Shown here piece after piece: positions 8,412 through 16,630 of a stretch of 64,000 bases of DNA. Source of the stretch: Collinsella sp. WCA1-178-WT-3 (M1) (GTDB lineage: Bacteria; Actinomycetota; Coriobacteriia; Coriobacteriales; Coriobacteriaceae). The notes under the pieces were generated by a model. That model was not told where the DNA came from, ran no database searches, and worked only from the letters and a program-made list of their open reading frames with translations. Positions within the stretch are counted from its first letter, which is position 1. Each line of letters opens with the position of its first letter. Both the position numbers and the translations under genes were made by a program. Location of the stretch: contig NZ_VUME01000002.1 in the NCBI RefSeq assembly GCF_009696325.1, positions 62,001 through 126,000 on the forward strand, in the 5' to 3' direction.

Positions 8412-8858
8412 TTACTCGGCGAGCTGCTTTAGCACATCGCAGGCGATCTCGATGGCGTCGTCGATGCAGCCGGGGCAGCTGCGGAGCGGACCATTGTCCG
8501 ATCCGATGCCCTTGAGCGTGCCGCAGACGGTCGTCGTGTTTTTCGTTTTAAAACGCTTGGCGATTTCGCGCGACAGCTTGTAAGTCTGGCCCTTGGTCTT
8601 GGGGTTATCCATGCCGTCGCTCATTACAAAGCCCATGATGGCCACGGCGCCCGAGATAGCGCCGCAGGTCTCGGTCATGCCGCCCATGCCGGCGCCAAAG
8701 CCCTCGGTGAGGATAAAGGCGGTCTGGGGGTCGAGCCCGACGGCGGGTGCGAGCGTGCAGGCGACGGCCTGTGCGCAGTTAAAGCCACGGGCGTGGTATT
8801 CGGCAGCCTGAGCCTGACAGGCGGTGATGTCGAGCTGGGCAGTATCGATTTGCTTCAT
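8412..8858 (-). CDS. C_GCAxxG_C_C family redox protein
   Basis: 148 residues of the C_GCAxxG_C_C family, defined by spaced cysteines and glycines: FNCAQAVACTLAP near 31, GFGAGMGGMTETCGAISGA near 62, a Cys in TTVCGTL near 120, and SCPGCIDDAI near 135. The family is thought to bind a metal or Fe-S centre and often lies near redox or selenium genes, but no reaction is established. ATG at 8858 follows GAGGAGA. Cytoplasmic; monocistronic by context. Confidence 0.82.
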   Translation of the reverse strand: MKQIDTAQLDITACQAQAAEYHARGFNCAQAVACTLAPAVGLDPQTAFILTEGFGAGMGGMTETCGAISGAVAIMGFVMSDGMDNPKTKGQTYKLSREIAKRFKTKNTTTVCGTLKGIGSDNGPLRSCPGCIDDAIEIACDVLKQLAE

Positions 8859-9088
8859 CGTTGTCTCCTCGGTAACGGTGTACTCGCCTATAGTACCCTT
8901 GCCGATGCATTTGTTCATCGAAAGCCTCATGTATGCCTCATTTTTATCTATCGAATAAATGCCAAGATCTGCGATAAATGCCCCCGGCTGATTTGTCTCA
9001 TAACCTACTTTGGGGATGGGTTGAGAGGGGTGCGGGGTAGCGGTATCGTGAACCGGATAAAAATGTAACCCAGGCAAGGGAGCTAGAT

Positions 9089-10372
9089 ATGAGCGAGCAG
9101 ACCATCGGTACTACATGTGTTCAGGGCGGCTATCACCCGGGAGATGCGGAGCCGCGCCAGGTGCCCATCTACCAGTCCACCACGTGGAAGTATGACACGT
9201 CCGAGCACATGGGCAAGCTGTTTGACCTGGAGGAGTCTGGTTATTTCTACAGCCGTCTGCAGAACCCTACGTGCGATCTGGTTGCCGCCAAGATCTGCGA
9301 GATGGAGGGCGGCACCGCTGCGATGCTCACGAGCTCGGGCATGGCCGCGAACTTCCTCGCGATCTTTAACGTGGCCGGCGCCGGCGATCATGTGGTCGCA
9401 AGCTCGGCCATCTACGGCGGTACCTACAACCTGCTTGCCCATACCATGGGTCGTATGGGCGTTACCTGCACGTTCGTTGCCCCCGATTGCACCGATGAGG
9501 AGCTCGAGGCAGCCTTTGAGCCCAATACCAAGCTCGTCTTTGGCGAGACGATCGCCAACCCCGCCCTTGCCGTGCTCGATATTGAGCGCTTTGCCAAGGC
9601 CGCGCATGACCACGGCGTGCCGCTGATGGTCGACAACACCTTCCCGACGCCCGTGATGTGCCGTCCCTTTGAGTGGGGCGCCGATATCGTTACGCACTCC
9701 ACCACCAAGTACATGGATGGACATGGGGCCTGCCTGGGCGGCGTGATCGTCGACCACGGCCAGTTTGACTGGATGGCCCATGCGGACAAGTTCCCGGGTC
9801 TCACCACGCCCGATGAGAGCTACCACGGCGTGACCTATGCCGAGAAGTTCGGTCGCGAGGGCGCCTTCATTACCAAGGCAACCGCTCAGCTCATGCGCGA
9901 CCTCGGCCCCATGCAGAACCCGCAGGCGGCGTTTTTCCTGAACAGCTCGCTCGAGAGCCTGCATGTGCGCATGCCGCGTCATTGCGAGAACGGCCTGGCT
10001 GTTGCCAAGTTCCTGCAGAGCCATCCCAAGGTGCGCTTCGTGAGCTATCCGGGTCTGGAGGGCGACAAGTACTATGACCTAGCTCAAAAGTACATGCCCA
10101 ACGGCACCTGCGGCGTTGTGAGCTTTGGCTTTAACGGTGGTCGCGCGGCGGCCGAGACCTTTATGAAGAGCCTCAAGCTCGCCCAGATCGCCACGCATGT
10201 GGCCGACGCCCGCACTTGCTGCCTGCATCCCGCTAACGCCACGCACCGCCAGATGAACGATGAGGAGCTTATCGCCTGTGGCATCTCCGCCGACATGGTG
10301 CGCCTGTCGTGCGGCCTCGAGGACACGGACGATCTGATTGCCGACCTTGAGCAGGCGCTCGAGCAGTGCTAG
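9089..10372 (+). CDS. O-acetylhomoserine sulfhydrylase-type PLP enzyme
   Basis: 427 residues of the Cys/Met metabolism PLP family. YSRLQNPT near 53, SSGMAAN near 82 and the Schiff-base lysine in HSTTKYMDGHG near 210-217 are visible, as is the C-terminal RLSCGLEDTDDLI. The length and the ETIANPA motif fit O-acetylhomoserine aminocarboxypropyltransferase (sulfide plus O-acetylhomoserine to homocysteine), but methionine gamma-lyase and related activities cannot be excluded. ATG at 9089 follows AAGGGAG. No methionine-responsive riboswitch could be recognised in the upstream 230 bp. A strong terminator follows. Confidence 0.85.
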   Translation: MSEQTIGTTCVQGGYHPGDAEPRQVPIYQSTTWKYDTSEHMGKLFDLEESGYFYSRLQNPTCDLVAAKICEMEGGTAAMLTSSGMAANFLAIFNVAGAGDHVVASSAIYGGTYNLLAHTMGRMGVTCTFVAPDCTDEELEAAFEPNTKLVFGETIANPALAVLDIERFAKAAHDHGVPLMVDNTFPTPVMCRPFEWGADIVTHSTTKYMDGHGACLGGVIVDHGQFDWMAHADKFPGLTTPDESYHGVTYAEKFGREGAFITKATAQLMRDLGPMQNPQAAFFLNSSLESLHVRMPRHCENGLAVAKFLQSHPKVRFVSYPGLEGDKYYDLAQKYMPNGTCGVVSFGFNGGRAAAETFMKSLKLAQIATHVADARTCCLHPANATHRQMNDEELIACGISADMVRLSCGLEDTDDLIADLEQALEQC

Positions 10373-10440
10373 GCTAGCGTTCGTGCAAGGCGCCGATGCC
10401 GGCAGAAAGCTTCGGCGACCTTTAGCTCCGATACCGTAGG

Positions 10441-10487
10441 CGGGGCCCCAATCGCGACTGTTTGCAGGCGATTGGGGCCCCGTTTTT
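10441..10487 (+). terminator. Rho-independent terminator
   Basis: CGGGGCCCCAATCGC (10441-10455) pairs perfectly with GCGATTGGGGCCCCG (10468-10482), then TTTTT. Confidence 0.88.
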
Positions 10488-10507
10488 GTGTTGCGCCACT
10501 CGAAAGG

Positions 10508-10739
10508 ATGGATATGGAGAAAACCGCATAGCAACTGCGCCGCGAACACATCGCTCTTGGGGGAGACACCCATGGCAAGAACAAATGGGCGATTCTGTTT
10601 ACGGTGCTCATCATGACGTTTATGGTGTGTCTGGATTCGACCGTCGTGACCGTGGCGCTGCCCGTGATGCAAAAGGGGCTGGGCGTGGGCCTCGATCGCA
10701 TTCAGCTGGTAAGCTCGGTGTATCTGCTTGCGGCTTTGC
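10508..10739 (+). pseudogene. Remnant of an MFS (EmrB/QacA-type) transporter N-terminus
   Basis: Behind GAAAGG, ATG at 10508 reads MDMEKTA and meets TAG at 10529-10531. The same frame then reads KWAILFTVLIMTFMVCLDST and VVTVALPVMQKGLG, the classical first helix and motif D1 of 14-TM drug exporters. Similarity stops at about residue 75, where an 18-bp direct repeat begins. The remaining roughly 400 residues are missing. No product is expected. Confidence 0.75.
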
Positions 10740-10781
10740 GGTGCGATGCGGCTTTGTGGTGCGATGCGGCTTGTGGGGCGG
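10730..10781 (+). repeat. Three-copy 18-bp tandem repeat
   Basis: GCGGCTTTGCGGTGCGAT, then GCGGCTTTGTGGTGCGAT, then a partial GCGGCTTGTGGGGCGG. It marks the 3' edge of the transporter remnant and may reflect the slippage or deletion event that truncated it. Confidence 0.7.
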
Positions 10782-10860
10782 GCGGGGGTCGGTCCGTGGT
10801 AGACTATCGAACAACGTTTATTAATCGCGCGGTATCGTTGCCGCGAGAAGGGGTTGCGCC

Positions 10861-11439
10861 ATGCAGGAGCTTGAGGACCGTATTCGCCATGACGGCATCG
10901 TAAAGGCCGGTAATGTCCTTAAGGTTGATGCTTTCCTCAACCACCAGTGCGACGTTGAACTGTTTGACCACATGGGCGCCGAGTGGGCCCGTCTGTTCGA
11001 GGATGTCGAGATTAACAAGATCCTTACGATCGAGGCTTCGGGCATTGGCATGGCTTGCATTGCGGCCCAGCATTTTGGCGGCGTGCCGGTGGTCTTTGCC
11101 AAGAAGGCGCAGTCCATCAACCTCGACGGCGAGCAGTATGCCACGACCATCTACTCCTTTACCAAGCAGAGGGAGTACCCGGTCATCGTTGGTAAGCGCT
11201 TCCTGTCCGAGGGCGACAAGGTCCTGATTATCGACGACTTCCTGGCCAACGGATGCGCGCTCGAGGGTCTTATCAAGATCTGCGAGGCCGCAGGTGCCGA
11301 GGTGTCCGGCATTGGCATTGCGGTGGAGAAGGGCTTCCAGGGCGGTGGCGATAAGCTCCGCGAGCGCGGCTTCCGTGTTGAGAGCCTGGCCCGTATCGCC
11401 GATATGGACTGTGAGAACGGCGAGATCACCTTCGCCTAA
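10861..11439 (+). CDS. xpt: Xanthine phosphoribosyltransferase
   Basis: 192 residues, the normal length. Converts xanthine and PRPP to XMP for purine salvage. The PRPP-binding motif [11 protein letters not shown] is at about 120-130; the flexible-loop region and VVFAKKAQS near 75 match Xpt rather than adenine or hypoxanthine enzymes. ATG at 10861 follows GAAGGGG. Purine riboswitches often precede xpt in Firmicutes; none is recognisable in the about 50 bp here, though TAGACT at 10801 could be a -10. A strong terminator follows. Confidence 0.9.
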   Translation: MQELEDRIRHDGIVKAGNVLKVDAFLNHQCDVELFDHMGAEWARLFEDVEINKILTIEASGIGMACIAAQHFGGVPVVFAKKAQSINLDGEQYATTIYSFTKQREYPVIVGKRFLSEGDKVLIIDDFLANGCALEGLIKICEAAGAEVSGIGIAVEKGFQGGGDKLRERGFRVESLARIADMDCENGEITFA

Positions 11440-11466
11440 GCGCGCAACACAAGCGATTGGTATGCG

Positions 11467-11502
11467 ATGTGACAAAGGGGGTGTCCCTTTGTCACATTTT
11501 TT
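11467..11502 (+). terminator. Terminator of xpt, GGGAC-type palindrome
   Basis: ATGTGACAAAGGG (11467-11479) pairs with CCCTTTGTCACAT (11485-11497), then TTTTT. It is also a member of the palindromes with a GGG-x-GTCCC centre found elsewhere in the window. Confidence 0.85.
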
Positions 11503-11522
11503 GTATGAGGGGAGGTGTTGAT

Positions 11523-11903
11523 ATGGATGAGTACAAGATGGGATGGCGTGAGTATGCGCGCTATGCCGAGATGTCGGTCGAGGAGCTGGCGCGCGATTGC
11601 GAGGTGCAGGTGTTTCGCGCGACGGGTCCGGGTGGGCAAGGCGTGAACACGACGGACTCGGCGGTGCGCATGAAACATATCCCTACGGGGATTACCGTGA
11701 CGGCGCGCGAGAGTCGCAGTCAGTTCCAAAATCGTAGCTGCTGTTTGCGTAAGCTGCGCGCTGAGCTTGAGCGTCGCGGGCGTCCACCGCGTCGACGCGT
11801 AAAGACCAAGGTGCCTCAGCGCTCTCGCCAGCGCAGACTTAATGACAAGCACTTCAACGCCATTAAAAAGGCCAACCGCCGCAAGCCGGGCGGGGAGGAG
11901 TGA
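11523..11903 (+). CDS. Peptide chain release factor-like protein (RF-1 domain)
   Basis: 126 residues made of one class I release-factor peptidyl-hydrolase domain. The catalytic GGQ occurs in [19 protein letters not shown] near residue 37-55, followed by [16 protein letters not shown] and a very basic tail ([26 protein letters not shown]). No codon-recognition domain is present. This resembles ArfB/YaeJ-like rescue factors or the short release-factor-like family, which free stalled ribosomes; the basic tail would enter the mRNA channel. ATG at 11523 follows GGGGAGG; the upstream frame extension crosses the xpt terminator and is not coding. Confidence 0.85.
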   Translation: MDEYKMGWREYARYAEMSVEELARDCEVQVFRATGPGGQGVNTTDSAVRMKHIPTGITVTARESRSQFQNRSCCLRKLRAELERRGRPPRRRVKTKVPQRSRQRRLNDKHFNAIKKANRRKPGGEE

Positions 11904-11913
11904 TCTTCTCGAT

Positions 11914-11982
11914 AAGTTGCGGTGAAATAGGGACTGTTTTGCGGCTTTACCTGCATAAACAGTCCCTATTTCACCGCAACTT
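11914..11982. repeat. 26-bp perfect inverted repeat
   Basis: Arms 11914-11939 and 11957-11982 are perfect reverse complements around a 17-nt spacer, containing GTGAAATAGGGACTGTTT. It separates convergent genes and may terminate both. A diverged relative lies at 63665-63728. Confidence 0.85.
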
Positions 11983-11990
11983 AGGGGTGG

Positions 11991-12953
11991 TTAGCGGGTT
12001 GGGCGCCAGACTTGGAGGGCGCCGGGTAGGATGTCGACTTCGATGCGCGAGGCGATAACAGGTTCGCCGTCGGCCTGGATGGGGTAGTCGGGCTCCCCAA
12101 AGGTGAGCTCGGCATGGCGGCAGCGACGCATGCAAACCGGCGGCAACTTGGTATGGTGGCCGTCCTTGGCCGAAAGGAACATGGGAAGCGCGACCGCGCG
12201 CGGAACGGGGCCGCAGGCGTAGCAAACGTCGAGCATGCCGTCGCACGGGTCGGCGTCGGGACAGATGCGATAGCCCGAACCATACGTGGGGCCCAGCTGA
12301 ATCGCCATGATGATCGCCCTCACGCGCTCGGCGGGCGCGCCGTCAAAGCTGACTGTCATGGGGTAGTTGCGATAGCGCAGGCCAAACTGTTCAAGTCCCG
12401 AGAGGGTGTAGAGCGGAGCGCCGGTGAGGCCCGTCTTTTTGCGCAGCTCGGTGGTGCCAAGGCCGATGGCGGCGTCAATACCGACGGAGAGCGTCTGGTC
12501 GTAGTACTCAACGGAAGCCTCGCCGCTACCGCTTGCGGGGTTCCATGAGCGAATGCGACCGATGTCCTGACGCTGCAGCTCGCAGGTGAGCAGCGCGCCA
12601 AAATCCTTGCCGGAGAAATCTTCTATACCGAGCGTTTGGGCAAAATCGTTGCCGGAACCCACGGGTAGGATGGCAAGAGCGGGGCGGGCGTCCTCCTTTT
12701 GTGCCATAAGCCCGTTGACGACCTCGTGGATCACGCCGTCGCCGCCAAGGGCGATAACGGTGCGATAGCCCTGAGCCTGTGCGGCCAGCTCCTTGGCGTG
12801 TCCCATACACTCGGTCAATACCAGGTCAAACTGGGATGCGCGTGCAGTCATGTCCAAAAAGCGTTGCAGGCGCTCGGCAACTTCGCGCGCCGCACCCGAT
12901 TGGGCGGCGGGGTTGGCGATGATGAGCGTGCGACCAAAATCAGTTGCGTGCAT
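11991..12953 (-). CDS. Diacylglycerol/lipid kinase family protein
   Basis: 320 residues of the DAGKc/YegS/BmrU family, which phosphorylates lipids such as diacylglycerol at the membrane. Features: IIANPAAQSG near 12-21, ALGGDGVIHEVVNGL near 67-81 (catalytic GGDG), and PVGSGNDFAQTLG near 95-107. The C-terminal lobe holds YSGGGF-like GYRICPDADPCDGMLD. ATG at 12953 follows GGGAG; the frame extension to 13025 is not needed. It lies 87 bp downstream of the CLC gene on the same strand and may be cotranscribed. Confidence 0.87.
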   Translation of the reverse strand: MHATDFGRTLIIANPAAQSGAAREVAERLQRFLDMTARASQFDLVLTECMGHAKELAAQAQGYRTVIALGGDGVIHEVVNGLMAQKEDARPALAILPVGSGNDFAQTLGIEDFSGKDFGALLTCELQRQDIGRIRSWNPASGSGEASVEYYDQTLSVGIDAAIGLGTTELRKKTGLTGAPLYTLSGLEQFGLRYRNYPMTVSFDGAPAERVRAIIMAIQLGPTYGSGYRICPDADPCDGMLDVCYACGPVPRAVALPMFLSAKDGHHTKLPPVCMRRCRHAELTFGEPDYPIQADGEPVIASRIEVDILPGALQVWRPTR

Positions 12954-13040
12954 GGGCGACTCCCGGCATATGGCGTGACGGTGCGGTCGCGCTCGGGTCG
13001 AATTGCCCCCCGATTGTGGCTGCACGGCGAATACTTACGT

Positions 13041-14462
13041 CTACTCTATCAGGTCGTTGTGGCGCTCGATAGCATCCGCTACCGTACCGCCCTCATCCAC
13101 TATAAGCGAACGGCGCTTGGGTGAGATGATGCGCTGGGCAGGGTACACGCCGCGGTGTCCGCCGGCGAGATAGCTGATAAAGGCCACGATGACAAAGAAC
13201 CCGGCGGCCGTGCCGTGGAACAGGTCGATGGCCATCATGCAGGTGGTGATGGGCACGTTAAGGCCGGCACAGAACACGCCGAGCATGCCGAGAGCCGCCA
13301 GAAAACTGGGGTCGAGCCCGGTAAGGCAACCGATCCAGCCACCGAGTGCCGCACCGATGCCAAACAGGGGCGTGACCTCGCCGCCTTGGAAACCGGCACC
13401 CAGGGTGAGTGCCGTTACGACGAGCTTGATGGCGGCGTCGGCGAGGGTGGTGTTGCCGGCAAACCCGGCGCCCGAAAGCCACGTGGAAAGGCCGGCGTAG
13501 TCCCAGGCGTCGAGGAGGGCATAGACAGCCAAAACCACGAGTGCGCCTATAAGTGCGCGAACGAGGTAATTGGTGATAAAGCGACCGTACAGGCTCTTGA
13601 CGGTTCGAACCGACCAGGCAAAGAGGCGTGCCGTCAGACCGAAGATAATGGCGCTGATAACAACGATAACGACCGTTTTGGGCGTCATGGCGGGAACGCT
13701 GGCGATGGCATTCGCTTCGTACTCGGTACCCAGGGCGAGTGATGTAAAGTAGCCGGTAAACGAGGCAACCAGGCAGTAGATCCCTGCGGTGTAGTCGATC
13801 TTGCCGATAAAGCACATCTCCATGCCAAAGAAAGCTCCGGCAAGGGGCGAACCGAATACGGCGCCAAAGGCCGACGAGATGCCGGCGAGCATGAGGTCGT
13901 GGTGGTCATGCTTTTTGAGGTGGGCGAGGCTTGAGATGTTGCTGGCGATGGTGCCGCCAATCTGCACCGCGGCTCCCTCGCGACCGGCCGATCCGCCCGT
14001 TAGGTGCGTGAGCGTGGAGCAGACGAAGGTGAGGACGGCCATGCGCTTATGGATGAGGCGTGTGCCCAGAGCGGAGTCGATGACCAGGTTGTTACCGCGT
14101 TTGGCGGCAAGACCGTGGTTTTTGTACGCCCATGCGGTGGCAACGCCCACAACGGGAAGCAGCGCGTAAATCCACGTATGGCGCTCGCGATAGTCGGTCG
14201 CGATATTCAACGAGGCCAAAAACGCCCAAGCGGCAACGCCCATGGCGAGCGAGACGATGACGACGAGCACGAGCAACTTAGCGCTCGCGAGTAGGTTGTG
14301 GGCATTGCGGCGCGTGTCGGCAGCCAAGAGATGCTCGGAGCGGGTGAGCTGTTGCCTGCCTGCCATGATGACGTCGTTCAGGGAGAAAAAGCCGCCGTCG
14401 TCGAGCGGCTGGGAATGATCATGCGCCTCGTTTGCGCTTTCGGGTTTGTCGGTAAAAGCCAT
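13041..14462 (-). CDS. CLC-family anion channel/antiporter
   Basis: 473 residues with about 10-12 hydrophobic helices. Family motifs: GREGAAVQIGG at 160-170 (gating glutamate E162), GSPLAGAFFGMEM near 204-216, and GAGFQGGEVTPLFGIGAALGG near 356-376. The anion-site loop reads RGNNLVID at 122-129 rather than the GSGIP of chloride transporters, and the gating motif ends in A rather than P. Both recall the fluoride/proton (CLC-F) branch, but this is a reading by eye. No cystathionine-beta-synthase domain. ATG at 14462 follows AAGAGGAA. A strong -10 lies upstream. Confidence 0.85.
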   Translation of the reverse strand: MAFTDKPESANEAHDHSQPLDDGGFFSLNDVIMAGRQQLTRSEHLLAADTRRNAHNLLASAKLLVLVVIVSLAMGVAAWAFLASLNIATDYRERHTWIYALLPVVGVATAWAYKNHGLAAKRGNNLVIDSALGTRLIHKRMAVLTFVCSTLTHLTGGSAGREGAAVQIGGTIASNISSLAHLKKHDHHDLMLAGISSAFGAVFGSPLAGAFFGMEMCFIGKIDYTAGIYCLVASFTGYFTSLALGTEYEANAIASVPAMTPKTVVIVVISAIIFGLTARLFAWSVRTVKSLYGRFITNYLVRALIGALVVLAVYALLDAWDYAGLSTWLSGAGFAGNTTLADAAIKLVVTALTLGAGFQGGEVTPLFGIGAALGGWIGCLTGLDPSFLAALGMLGVFCAGLNVPITTCMMAIDLFHGTAAGFFVIVAFISYLAGGHRGVYPAQRIISPKRRSLIVDEGGTVADAIERHNDLIE

Positions 14463-14491
14463 ACGTTCCTCTTTTAGGTTGCAACACGAGC

Positions 14492-14520
14492 ATTATAGAA
14501 CGTGCCAAACGTGACAAACC
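14492..14520 (-). promoter_or_regulatory. Putative promoter of the CLC gene
   Basis: On the minus strand TATAAT occurs (plus-strand 14492-14497) with GGTTTG about 17 bp upstream as a poor -35. It sits about 30 bp before the start codon. Confidence 0.45.
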
Positions 14521-14585
14521 GGCAGGTTGGTTTCGGTTCTGTTTCGCGGCTTGCGGCCGTCAGATGTATTCGAGAACGTGGGCCG

Positions 14586-14615
14586 TTTCGCCGTCGTGCG
14601 GCAGGGGATTATACT
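14586..14615 (+). promoter_or_regulatory. moeA: Putative moeA promoter
   Basis: TATACT at 14610-14615 as -10 and TTTCGC at 14586-14591 as a weak -35 with 18-bp spacing. Divergent from the CLC promoter. Confidence 0.4.
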
Positions 14616-14672
14616 GAGACAAGCATAAAGAATTGGCGCCCCCGTTGTGCGCTGTGGCATTAAGAGGTGCAT

Positions 14673-15935
14673 ATGGCAGAGAAACTCATTCCGCTGGAGG
14701 ACGCGCAGTCGATTGTTCTGTCTCACGTTGCTCCGACCGATCTCGTCGAGATTCCCGTGTGGCAGGCCGCCGGTCTTCCCTTGGCCGAGGACGCGGTGGC
14801 CGATATCGACATTTCGCCGTTTGCCAACAGCGCTATGGACGGATATGCCGTGCGCGCCGTCGACCTCGCCAAAGCGTCCACCGATGCGCCCGTGACGCTT
14901 TCTGTCGTGGGACACGAGGCTGCGGGCCATGTCTTTGAGGGCGCAATCGGCGCGGGCGACACGGTTCGTATCATGACGGGCGCGCCGGTACCCGAAGGTG
15001 CCGATGCCGTGGTGAAGTACGAGATTGTCGATGTGCTCGACGGTGACGGCAACGAGGGTTCGCGTGTGAGATTCTCGGCGCCTGCCAAGGTGGGGGAGAA
15101 CGTTCGATTGGCTGCTGAGGAAGCGCATACTGGCGACGTCGTGATGTACGCTGGAGAGGTTGTGGCTCCGGCGGGCGCCGGCTTGCTGGCGAGCGCCGGG
15201 TATGCGAGCGTGAAGGTGCATGCCGCGCCGCGCGTGGGCATTATCTCGCTGGGGACGGAACTGGTCGCACCGAGTAACGTGCCGGCGCGCGGGCAGATTC
15301 GCGACTCCAACTCGTCGGCGTTGATGGCCGAGGCGCTCGATGCAGGAGCCGAGCCCGTGTTCTACGGCATTGCGCCCGATGATGAGCGGGCGATTGCCGA
15401 GCTGGTGCATCGCGCCGCGCAGGAGTGCGATTTTGTCATTACGAGTGGTGGCGCCTCTGCGGGTGATTACGACTATGTGACGGCGCTCGTTCGGCGCGAG
15501 GGCGAGGTGCTGTTCGACCGCATCTCGATGCGTCCCGGCAAGGCCATCACGTTTGGCCTGCTGGGGGGCAAGCCATATTTGGGACTTTCGGGCAATCCCG
15601 CGGCGGCGTATGTGGGCTTTGAGATGCTCGCCCGCCCGGCGATCCGCAAGATGCGCGGCTTTGCCGAGGGCGTGCGTCCCGTGCAGCAGGCCAAGCTCAC
15701 ACACGGCGTGAAGAAGCGACAGCATCGCCGCTTCTTCGATCGTGCCACGGTTTTGCGCGACCCCGAGACCGGTGAGCTGTTGGTGACCGAGGCCAAGACG
15801 CAGAATTCGGCGCTGCTCGGCACGATGCAGCGGGCCAACTGCCTGCTGCGTATTGACGAAGGCCCGTGTGACCTCAAGGCGGGCGACGTCGTGGATGTCG
15901 TGCGTGTCGACTTGCCTGAGGGCACGGTGCTATAG
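14673..15935 (+). CDS. moeA: Molybdopterin molybdenumtransferase
   Basis: 420 residues, normal for MoeA, which inserts molybdate into adenylylated molybdopterin. Seen: SPFANSAMDGYAVRA near 50-64, GDTVRIMTGAPVPEGADAVV near 99-118, GIISLGTEL near 190, GQIRDSNSSAL near 208, TSGGASAGDYDYV near 256 (MoCF-binding) and GLSGNPAAAYVGFE near 306. ATG at 14673 follows AAGAGG; a GTG two codons upstream is less likely. First gene of a molybdenum cluster: the next gene starts 10 bp later. Confidence 0.93.
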   Translation: MAEKLIPLEDAQSIVLSHVAPTDLVEIPVWQAAGLPLAEDAVADIDISPFANSAMDGYAVRAVDLAKASTDAPVTLSVVGHEAAGHVFEGAIGAGDTVRIMTGAPVPEGADAVVKYEIVDVLDGDGNEGSRVRFSAPAKVGENVRLAAEEAHTGDVVMYAGEVVAPAGAGLLASAGYASVKVHAAPRVGIISLGTELVAPSNVPARGQIRDSNSSALMAEALDAGAEPVFYGIAPDDERAIAELVHRAAQECDFVITSGGASAGDYDYVTALVRREGEVLFDRISMRPGKAITFGLLGGKPYLGLSGNPAAAYVGFEMLARPAIRKMRGFAEGVRPVQQAKLTHGVKKRQHRRFFDRATVLRDPETGELLVTEAKTQNSALLGTMQRANCLLRIDEGPCDLKAGDVVDVVRVDLPEGTVL

Positions 15936-15945
15936 GAGGAATGCT

Positions 15946-16425
15946 ATGGAGCTGAAGATATCGATTGTGACGTGCTCGGATACGCGCGATCTTGCCCAGG
16001 ACGAGGCGGGTGCTGCGCTCGAGGAACTCATCGCGGCGCAGGGCTGGACGGTCGCCTCACATGTGGTCGTGCGCGACGACGTCAGCGAGATCGGTGATGC
16101 CATTGTGGAAGCGGCCGATGAGAGCCACGCCAATGTCGTGCTCACCTGCGGCGGCACGGGCCTTTCGATGCGCGACGTGACGCCCGAGGCGACGCGTGCC
16201 GTCTGCGACCGCGATGTACCGGGCATTGCAGAGGCAATCCGTGCGTACTCCATGACCAAGACGCGCCGCGCTATGCTTTCGCGCGCCGTGTGCATGCAGC
16301 GTGGGCATACGCTTGTCATCAACTTTCCGGGATCAACGAAAGCAGTCCGCGAAAGCTGGGAGGCTGTGAGCGACCAGCTGGAGCACGCAGCTCAAATGAC
16401 GGCGGGGGGCGGGCACGCCAAATAA
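15946..16425 (+). CDS. MogA/MoaB-family molybdenum cofactor protein
   Basis: 159 residues, the size of MogA/MoaB, which adenylylates molybdopterin ahead of MoeA. VVLTCGGTGLSMRDVTPEATRA near 64-85 is the signature, and INFPGSTKAVRESWEAV near 128 is the second binding loop. The start at 15946 has AGGAGG 6 nt upstream and lies 10 bp after moeA, so the two are cotranscribed. By eye MogA and MoaB cannot be separated, so no symbol is given. A terminator follows. Confidence 0.88.
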   Translation: MELKISIVTCSDTRDLAQDEAGAALEELIAAQGWTVASHVVVRDDVSEIGDAIVEAADESHANVVLTCGGTGLSMRDVTPEATRAVCDRDVPGIAEAIRAYSMTKTRRAMLSRAVCMQRGHTLVINFPGSTKAVRESWEAVSDQLEHAAQMTAGGGHAK

Positions 16426-16438
16426 GCGCATTACCTGC

Positions 16439-16473
16439 GGCGGAGTGACCTTACGGGCTGCTCCGCCTTTTTT
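16439..16473 (+). terminator. Rho-independent terminator of moeA operon
   Basis: GGCGGAG (16439-16445) with CTCCGCC (16461-16467), then TTTTTT. Confidence 0.7.
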
Positions 16474-16564
16474 ATGCAGCGACAGTGCGGGCCGTCTCGT
16501 GGTTATCGGTAAAGGAAAATTATTAGACGAGAACTATTTATCACAAACACTATTCGCGCAAAAG

Positions 16565-16570
16565 TATAAT
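16565..16570 (+). promoter_or_regulatory. modA: Putative -10 of the modABC operon
   Basis: A perfect TATAAT in an A/T-rich stretch 61 bp before modA. No clear -35 at the right distance, and no ModE-like palindrome was recognised. Confidence 0.4.
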
Positions 16571-16630
16571 CTAGTAACAGAATAAAGCTTGCGGCGGGGT
16601 GCCCGGGCGTAGCGTTCGAAAGGGTTGAAC

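Noticed and set aside
10800-10860. Purine riboswitch before xpt
   Set aside because: Only about 60 bp lie between the repeat and the start, with none of the conserved junction sequences.
14463-14672. Fluoride riboswitch or Moco RNA between the CLC gene and moeA
   Set aside because: Neither strand shows the conserved cores of these elements; promoter-like hexamers explain the A/T-rich part.
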